Part shown: positions 5,110-9,965 of the stretch, piece by piece
Layout: each line of letters starts with the position of its first letter
Position numbering within the stretch: the stretch's first letter is position 1
Origin: an uncultured Alphaproteobacteria bacterium
GTDB taxonomy: Bacteria > Pseudomonadota > Alphaproteobacteria > Sphingomonadales > Sphingomonadaceae
Direction: 5' to 3'
Length of the DNA stretch: 9,965 nucleotides
NCBI GenBank assembly: GCA_903939555.1
Contig: CAJAHV010000328.1
Location: forward strand, 1 to 9,965
Program-made: the position numbers and the translations under genes
Notes under the pieces: generated by a model
Told to the model about the DNA's origin: nothing
Databases searched by the model: none
The model's input: only the letters and a program-made list of their open reading frames with translations

Positions 5110-7250
5110 TGCGCTGCTAACGCCGTGTCGGCGAGTTGGTGCGCGGCGGCAAGCGGCAGCGTGACAGTGAAGATTGTGCCTTCGCCTTCGCGGCTCGCCA
5201 CCTCCAGCCGGCCGCCATGGCTGCGGGCGATCTCGCGCGCTTCATAGGCACCGATGCCGAAGCCATTGGGCTTGGTCGACCGGAACGGCTGGAATAATTC
5301 GTCGCGGATGAAACGGGGCGACATGCCGCTGCCATGGTCCTCGATACGGAAAATGACCCGATTCTTGCCGGCTTCACCCTGCGTCTCGATCGACACCCGG
5401 ATCGGCGCCTCGGGGGCCGAGGCATCGATGGCATTCTGGACAAGATGCAGAAACAATTGCTCGATTTGCACCGGATCTCCGATTATGCGCCGTGTTCGAA
5501 GGCTTTCATCCGTGGCCATCGCCAATGTCAACGGCGCATGCGCCTGACGCTTGATCGCGACGACCTGTTCCACCAGCGCGGCCAAGGCAACCGGTTGCCA
5601 GTCGGGGCCGCTGCGACTGCCCGGCCGTTGTGACAGGCGGGCAAGCATATCGTTCATTTTGCCGACCGAGCTTTGGAGTGTCTTGACCATATCGGCGCGA
5701 AATTCGGGGTTTTCAGCATGGCGTTCGGCGTTGCGCGCCACCAGCGACAATTGGCTGACGAGGTTCTTGATGTCATGCATGATGAAGGCGAAACGCCGGT
5801 TGAATTCATCGAATTTGGCGGCATCGGCGAGCGCCATCTGGGTCGAGGATTCAGCGATGTAGCTGGCTGCCTGGCGACCAAGGGTGCGCAAAAGGTCGAA
5901 ATCTTCCCAGTTCAGGCTGCGCGGCACCAGCGATCGCTCGACAATCAGCACGCCGACCATGGCATCGAGATGGGCCAGCGGCACCGCCAGCCAGATGCGC
6001 GGATTGCTGGCGATCCAGCCCGGCAGCGGCATATCGCCATGATCCCCCTCGCCGGCGCGGACTTTGTCAAAATCGATGATGCGCTGTCGCTCGGCGAGGA
6101 ATCGCACAATCGGCGAATCGAGTGCCAGCGCCTCGGGCTCAAGGTTGCGCGTTTGCCATGCCGCCACCGGCTCCAGCGTTTCTTCATCGGACACGAACAA
6201 TATCCCGGCGGGGGAATCGAGCACCGCGCATACGGCCTGGATGACGCGGCTGTTGAGCGCGGCGGCGCTGTCGCTGGCTGCGGGGCCAGTCGGCGTTTGC
6301 GACACAGTGGCTATGAAGCGCAGCCATTCCAGCCGGTAATCATATTTGTAGGCGAAGAAATTCTTCGCGATCATCAGGCGCAGCGCGGCGCGAAACCGCG
6401 GGCTGAACAGGATGATGGCGCCCAGCGTGATGGTAGCGAACAGGAAAGTGACCTGGAACAAGCGCCCCCAGTCCCCGCCGAACAGCCGCAGGCCATAAGC
6501 CAGCAAGGCCATGACGATCAGATACGCCCCGATCATCGAGAAGGAGACGCTGTGGAATACCACCTGGCGCGACACCTGCATGCGCGCCACCCAGCCTTCG
6601 CGCGAAGCGATCAGCAACAGCGGTACCAGCAGCGCGAAAACGGTACCGCGAATGTTGTAAAGATCGCTCGATGGCGGCGGCAGCAGGTACGCCAGAGTGT
6701 GCAAATTGAGATCGTAAATGAACATGCCCGACAGCGCGATGGTCAGCAGCCGGACCGCATCGCGCCCGCCTTGTTCGGTGTTGACGAACATGTTGTGGAT
6801 CAGCACCAGCCCGGAAACCGCGACGGTCATGCGCAGAATGTTGAACAGCGGCGCTATTGGCGAGCTTTCGCCGGCGAGCACGAGAAACGTGCTGCCCAGC
6901 AGATCGAGCGCCAGTTGCAGCGACACAAGGCAGCCCATGGCACCGGCGAGGACAAAGTTGAAGCGCAGACGGCTGTCGCGCTGCCAGATCGGGCGCAGCA
7001 TAGCGACAAGAAAGCCGATCCAGGCCGCCGATCGCAAGGTGCCGGCGGCGGTCAACCAGAAGGCGAAACGCGCCGGATCGAAGACCGCCAGCACGAACGT
7101 AAGCGCCCAAAGGGCGGTGACCATCGCGGCAAAGCTCATCCAGCGCGCCGACGCGCTGGCGGTTCGGCGCCACAGTGCCGACACGGCAAGCCCGGAAAAG
7201 CCCAGAAAGGCGAGGAGATGGCCGAACAGGCCAATGTCGGTAAGTTGCAT
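5106..7250 (-). CDS. prsK: PEP-CTERM/XrtA system membrane histidine kinase PrsK
   Basis: The 714-residue sensor kinase starts with a long membrane region (about residues 5-285, roughly eight to ten hydrophobic segments). A GAF-like domain follows (about 325-465), then the histidine kinase core. The phospho-acceptor is H492 in FIMHDIKNLVSQL, the N box is LVQNAIDAS (603-611), the G1 box is EDHGSGM (637-643), and the G2 region is GFGIGAYEAREIARSHGG (663-680). This architecture and the HDIKN motif are characteristic of PrsK, partner of PrsR in exosortase/PEP-CTERM genomes. The start has GGGGA five bases upstream and gives a first membrane segment at once. It precedes prsR in the same operon. No exosortase, PEP-CTERM protein or glycosyltransferase gene is present here; the signal sensed is unknown. 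Confidence 0.93.
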   Translation of the reverse strand: MQLTDIGLFGHLLAFLGFSGLAVSALWRRTASASARWMSFAAMVTALWALTFVLAVFDPARFAFWLTAAGTLRSAAWIGFLVAMLRPIWQRDSRLRFNFVLAGAMGCLVSLQLALDLLGSTFLVLAGESSPIAPLFNILRMTVAVSGLVLIHNMFVNTEQGGRDAVRLLTIALSGMFIYDLNLHTLAYLLPPPSSDLYNIRGTVFALLVPLLLIASREGWVARMQVSRQVVFHSVSFSMIGAYLIVMALLAYGLRLFGGDWGRLFQVTFLFATITLGAIILFSPRFRAALRLMIAKNFFAYKYDYRLEWLRFIATVSQTPTGPAASDSAAALNSRVIQAVCAVLDSPAGILFVSDEETLEPVAAWQTRNLEPEALALDSPIVRFLAERQRIIDFDKVRAGEGDHGDMPLPGWIASNPRIWLAVPLAHLDAMVGVLIVERSLVPRSLNWEDFDLLRTLGRQAASYIAESSTQMALADAAKFDEFNRRFAFIMHDIKNLVSQLSLVARNAERHAENPEFRADMVKTLQSSVGKMNDMLARLSQRPGSRSGPDWQPVALAALVEQVVAIKRQAHAPLTLAMATDESLRTRRIIGDPVQIEQLFLHLVQNAIDASAPEAPIRVSIETQGEAGKNRVIFRIEDHGSGMSPRFIRDELFQPFRSTKPNGFGIGAYEAREIARSHGGRLEVASREGEGTIFTVTLPLAAAHQLADTALAAQ

Positions 7251-7280
7251 GTCGATCCCCGCAGCTTTGACAATAGCTTA

Positions 7281-7360
7281 GCGGCAGCGGCCCGGTGGCG
7301 CCAGAGGTGGGTTGGTGGCGCCAGAGGCGGGCGTGTGACGCGAGATACGGGCGTGTGACG
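7281..7360. repeat. 20-bp tandem repeat array upstream of prsK
   Basis: Units of 20 bases start at 7281, 7301, 7321 and 7341. A 14-base segment GGTGGCGCCAGAGG occurs at 7294 and 7314, and another, CGGGCGTGTGACGC, at 7328 and 7348, each pair exactly 20 bases apart. The array lies in the 232-base divergent region between prsK (minus) and the TerB/J-domain gene (plus), 31 bases upstream of the prsK start. Apart from these repeats the divergent region shows no promoter that I can support. Confidence 0.75.
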
Positions 7361-7482
7361 CCGGCTGCCCGCAGCGGCACCGACCCAGCCAGCCTGCCGT
7401 CTGGTTGAAATTTACGCTGCCGCCCGGGTGACCAGCGCGGCACAATCGCCTAAGACCGAAGGGTGAACCGGCGTTTTCCCTC

Positions 7483-8199
7483 ATGAGCATCTGGGCAACC
7501 CTGGCGGGGGCGGCCGCCGGGCTGCTGCTCGGCGGGCCGCTTGGTGCGCTGGCCGGCGCCGCGGCGGGCGGCGCGATCGACCTTGGCGTGCGCCGCGCCG
7601 CCAGCCCGGAACGCCGCCGCGTCGCCTTCACCATCGCCGCCATTGCGCTCGCCGCCAAGATGGCGCGCGCCGATGGCGATGCCTCGCCGGCCGAATTCGC
7701 CACCTTCCAGCGCTTGTTCCATGTCGATGCCAGCGAAGCCGGCAATGCCCGGCGCTTTTATGAACTCGCCCAGCAATCGGTTGCGGGGTTCGAAGCCTAT
7801 GCCGAACAGGCCGCCGGCCTGATCGGTCCGGGCTCGCCGCTGCTCGAGGATCTGCTCGATGCACTGTGGTTGATCGCTGCCGCCGATGGCTTTGATCCGC
7901 GCGAACTCGATTATCTCGACAAGGTCGCGGCCCGGCTGGGCTTCGATGCCGCCGCTGCCGCCCGGGTGCGCAACCGCCATACCGCACCGGCCGACGATGA
8001 TCCCTGGACGATCCTGGGGGTCGAACCCGGTGCCGATGCTGCCACGCTGCGCCGCGCCTATCACGCACTGGTGCGCGAATATCACCCGGATCGCCACCTT
8101 GCCGAAGGCGTGCCGGCCGAATTCATCCGCGTCACCGAAGCCCGCATGGCGGTGATCAACACCGCCTATGCCCGCGCAACAGGCCGCGCCGGCGCATGA
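7483..8199 (+). CDS. TerB/J-domain membrane protein (DjlA-like)
   Basis: The 238-residue protein begins with a glycine/alanine-rich hydrophobic segment (about 5-32) that probably anchors it in the inner membrane. A helical TerB-like region follows (about 45-165), with the two acidic ADGD and ADGFD turns at 63-66 and 134-138. A C-terminal J domain (about 173-235) has the hallmark HPD at 201-203 after an RRAYHALVREY helix. The order TM-TerB-J is that of DjlA-type co-chaperones, which stimulate DnaK ATPase at the membrane. No ribosome binding site is close to the ATG: the nearest, GAAGGG, is 19 bases away. The start is kept because it gives a complete N-terminal segment. The stop overlaps the next gene as ATGA. 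Confidence 0.88.
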   Translation: MSIWATLAGAAAGLLLGGPLGALAGAAAGGAIDLGVRRAASPERRRVAFTIAAIALAAKMARADGDASPAEFATFQRLFHVDASEAGNARRFYELAQQSVAGFEAYAEQAAGLIGPGSPLLEDLLDALWLIAAADGFDPRELDYLDKVAARLGFDAAAAARVRNRHTAPADDDPWTILGVEPGADAATLRRAYHALVREYHPDRHLAEGVPAEFIRVTEARMAVINTAYARATGRAGA

Positions 8200-9188
8200 A
8201 GCCCCGCCATCTCGCGCTCATCCTGCTCATCGATCTGGTCTGGGCCTTCAACCTGGTGGCGGTGAAGCTGGCGGTAGCGGATGCCCAGCCGTTGACAGCG
8301 GTGGCGCTGCGCTATGGCATCGTGCTGGTGGCGTGCCTGCCCTGGCTGCGCTGGCAGCCGGGACGGATGCGGGTCGTGCTCGTCACCGGGCTGGTGGCCG
8401 GCGCGCTGTTCATGGGGCTGGGCGGGCTGTCGTTCGCGCTGGCGTACAATGTCTCGGCGCTGGCCATCGCCGGGCAATTGGGCGTGCCGTTCAGCCTGTT
8501 GCTCGCAGTCGTCTTCTACCGTGAACAGATCCGCTGGCCACGCATCACCGCCGTGGCGCTGTGCTTTGCCGGCGTGGCGGTGATGGGTTTTGATCCGGCC
8601 ATCGCGGCTGAAAGCGTCGCCTTGTGGCTGACGGTGGCCGCCTCGCTGGCCTGGGCGGCGGGGAATCTGCTGTTCCGCAAGCTCGCCGGCATCTCGGTAT
8701 TGACCATCCATGCCTGGCTGGCGTTGATCAGCGTGCCGGTGCTGCTGGTCGCCAGCATCGTCTTTGAACCCGGCGCGCTGGCGCATGTCGCCAATCTCAA
8801 GCCGGCGACCTGGGGCTGGCTGGCCTATTCGGCGCTCGGCGCGTCGCTGCTCGGCCATGGCGGCATGAGCTGGCTGTTCCAGCGCTACCCGGTGTCGACC
8901 GTATCACCGCTGACACTGCCGACGCCCTTGCTGTCGGTGATGGTCGGCATTGCGGTGTTCGGCACGCCGATCACGCCGCAGATGATCGTTGGCGGCGTGC
9001 TGACCATCATCGGTGTCGGCATCATCACGCTGCGCACCGCGCAGAGGCGCGATGACGATGACGCGCAGAGGCGCGATGACGATGACGCGCAACGGCGCGA
9101 TGATGACCGCGCGCAGAAGCGCGATGATGACCGCGCGCAGAAGCGCGATGATGACACCGTGCAGAAGCGCGATATGATCAACGAATGA
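8196..9188 (+). CDS. EamA/DMT-superfamily transporter with charged octapeptide-repeat tail
   Basis: The 330-residue protein contains two EamA repeats giving about ten membrane helices over residues 5-279, the normal size of a drug/metabolite transporter. Typical features are LIDLVWAFNLVAVKLA near the start and LPTPLLSVMVGIAVFGTPIT late in the second repeat. The substrate is unknown; relatives export amino acids and other small metabolites. The odd part is residues 282-329, six copies of an eight-residue unit of the form A-Q-(R/K)-R-D-D-D-x, very hydrophilic, added after the last helix. The family normally ends shortly after that helix. Both ends overlap neighbours by ATGA, tying it to the J-domain protein and the amidase. 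Confidence 0.9.
   Translation: MKPRHLALILLIDLVWAFNLVAVKLAVADAQPLTAVALRYGIVLVACLPWLRWQPGRMRVVLVTGLVAGALFMGLGGLSFALAYNVSALAIAGQLGVPFSLLLAVVFYREQIRWPRITAVALCFAGVAVMGFDPAIAAESVALWLTVAASLAWAAGNLLFRKLAGISVLTIHAWLALISVPVLLVASIVFEPGALAHVANLKPATWGWLAYSALGASLLGHGGMSWLFQRYPVSTVSPLTLPTPLLSVMVGIAVFGTPITPQMIVGGVLTIIGVGIITLRTAQRRDDDDAQRRDDDDAQRRDDDRAQKRDDDRAQKRDDDTVQKRDMINE
9039..9182 (+). repeat. In-frame 24-bp tandem repeat in the transporter gene, six units
   Basis: Units of 24 bases start at 9039, 9063, 9087, 9111, 9135 and 9159. The first two are identical, the next three differ by a few bases, and the sixth is divergent. Because 24 is a multiple of three, the array encodes an octapeptide repeat, and copy-number changes would keep the downstream stop and the overlapping amidase start intact. 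Confidence 0.95.
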
Positions 9189-9844
9189 TCGCCCGCCCCA
9201 GCCCCAATTTCGATGTCCGCAGCCACCCCGTGTCGATGCTGGTGCTGCATTACACCGGCATGCAGAGCGCTGCCGACGCACTCGACCGCCTGACCGACGC
9301 GCAAGCCAAGGTATCGGCGCACTGGGTTGTTGCCGAAGATGGCCAGATCATCAGCCTTGTCGACGAAACCAGCCGCGCCTGGCACGCCGGCAAGGCGTGG
9401 TGGCGCGGCATAACCGATGTCAACAGCGCCAGCATCGGCATCGAAATCGTCAACCCGGGGCATGAATTCGGCTATCGTCCCTTCCCTGACGAACAGATGG
9501 CAGCCGTTGAACAGCTTGTCGCCGCCGCCGTCGCACGCTTCGGCATCGACCCGTCGAACGTCGTCGGGCACAGCGATGTCGCCCCGGCACGCAAGGATGA
9601 TCCGGGCGAATTGTTCGATTGGCCGCGCCTCGCCCGCGCCGGGCTGGCCGTGGCAGTGCCGGCCGGCGGCTTCGATCCCAATTGGACCGATGCCGGCACA
9701 CTCGCCGCGCTGCAGCGCTATGGCTATGACGTGACCGAGCCGCGCGCCGCCGTCATCGCCTTCCAGCGCCGGTTTCGCCCCGAAAACATCGATGGCAACA
9801 TCGATGCCGCGACCCGAACGATCCTGCGCGGGCTGTTGACCTAG
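9185..9844 (+). CDS. N-acetylmuramoyl-L-alanine amidase (AmpD/AmiD type) with peptidoglycan-binding domain
   Basis: The 219-residue enzyme is predicted to cleave the bond between N-acetylmuramic acid and L-alanine in peptidoglycan or its recycling fragments. The Amidase_2 domain (about 12-150) shows the zinc ligands H22 (LVLHYTG), H129 (VVGHSDVAP) and D139, with E87 (IGIEIVN) and K137 at the positions of the AmpD catalytic pair. A PG_binding_1-type domain follows (about 163-219, with AVIAFQRRFRPENIDGNIDAAT). No signal peptide is visible at this start, which favours a cytosolic recycling role as for AmpD, although the binding domain is more typical of envelope-located AmiD enzymes. Its ATG overlaps the transporter stop. 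It is the last gene of its operon; no clear terminator follows. Confidence 0.93.
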   Translation: MIARPSPNFDVRSHPVSMLVLHYTGMQSAADALDRLTDAQAKVSAHWVVAEDGQIISLVDETSRAWHAGKAWWRGITDVNSASIGIEIVNPGHEFGYRPFPDEQMAAVEQLVAAAVARFGIDPSNVVGHSDVAPARKDDPGELFDWPRLARAGLAVAVPAGGFDPNWTDAGTLAALQRYGYDVTEPRAAVIAFQRRFRPENIDGNIDAATRTILRGLLT

Positions 9845-9897
9845 GCTTGAGGGCGGGGGTTTGCCGCAAGGCCGCCTTCAATAACCGGTCAGCAAGG

Positions 9898-9963
9898 GCG
9901 TCCGGCGGCTGGGTCAGGTGCCTCCGGCGGCAGTCCTAAGAGCCTCCGGCGGCTGGGGCCTTG
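9898..9963 (+). repeat. 22-bp-period REP-like repeat array, reaching the window edge
   Basis: Three units begin at 9898, 9920 and 9942, exactly 22 bases apart. Each starts GC(C/G)TCCGGCGG (the first unit has GCGTCCGGCGG), and units 1 and 3 continue CTGGG. The array is non-coding, follows the amidase gene, and probably continues beyond the window. An inverted copy of the core lies at 2447-2457. Confidence 0.7.
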
Positions 9964-9965
9964 GC

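Noticed and set aside
3679..5247. Long plus-strand open frame antisense to prsR
   Set aside because: It mirrors the codon bias of a real GC-rich gene with clear domains on the other strand; its translation shows no recognisable domain and there is no ribosome binding site.
5673..7358. Long plus-strand open frame antisense to prsK
   Set aside because: The product is a low-complexity R/Q/H/A-rich shadow of prsK without motifs or plausible initiation.
7402..7420. Possible sigma-54 promoter on the plus strand upstream of the J-domain gene (TGG...GCTGC)
   Set aside because: Ten bases after GG comes CG rather than GC; the -12 element is off by one and the rest of the consensus is poor.
9845..9897. 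Possible intrinsic terminator after the amidase
   Set aside because: GGCGG and CCGCC arms can pair only across a 15-base loop and there is no T-tract; not convincing.

Overview
This is a GC-rich, densely packed alphaproteobacterial chromosome segment, most likely from a sphingomonad (Sphingomonadales). The reasons are the PrsK/PrsR pair of the PEP-CTERM/exosortase (XrtA) system, the typical sphingomonad protein compositions, and short GCCTCCGGCGG-type intergenic repeats. The genus cannot be fixed from the sequence alone. Seven neighbouring gene pairs are joined by 4-base ATGA overlaps, so almost everything lies in tightly coupled operons.

Layout. (1) 2-232: the C-terminal end of a cupin protein, then a decaying 13-bp tandem repeat. 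(2) 331-2419, plus strand: argC (arginine biosynthesis), a GNAT acetyltransferase and a gamma-class carbonic anhydrase fold protein. (3) 2428-2457: a strong hairpin and a REP-like motif between convergent operons. (4) 2462-3434, minus strand: a compact phage-derived lysis cassette just downstream of a tRNA-Pro(GGG) gene (3581-3657). It holds a 47-residue protein that looks like the C-terminal end of an endolysin, a two-TM holin-like protein and an Rz-like inner-membrane spanin. A proline-rich Rz1-like lipoprotein is nested in the +1 frame inside the Rz gene and has its own AAGGAG ribosome binding site. The cassette has its own AT-rich promoter, and no other phage gene is present. (5) 3748-7250, minus strand: prsK-prsR, a membrane histidine kinase and a sigma-54-type response regulator. 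(6) 7281-7360: a 20-bp tandem repeat upstream of prsK. (7) 7483-9844, plus strand: a TerB/J-domain membrane protein, an EamA/DMT transporter with an unusual charged octapeptide repeat tail, and an AmpD-like peptidoglycan amidase with a C-terminal peptidoglycan-binding domain. (8) 9898-9963: a 22-bp-spaced repeat array running to the window edge.

How they work together. Arginine synthesis and the carbonic anhydrase-like gene are co-transcribed housekeeping functions. PrsK and PrsR form a two-component system expected to act on sigma-54 promoters of extracellular polysaccharide/PEP-CTERM genes, none of which lie in this window. The most interesting part is the orphan lysis module. It retains both spanin components in the overlapping lambda-like arrangement plus a holin-like gene, but the endolysin is missing or reduced to a fragment, and the rest of the prophage is gone. 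PrsR also carries a Glu-to-Gln change in its Walker B motif that deserves checking.
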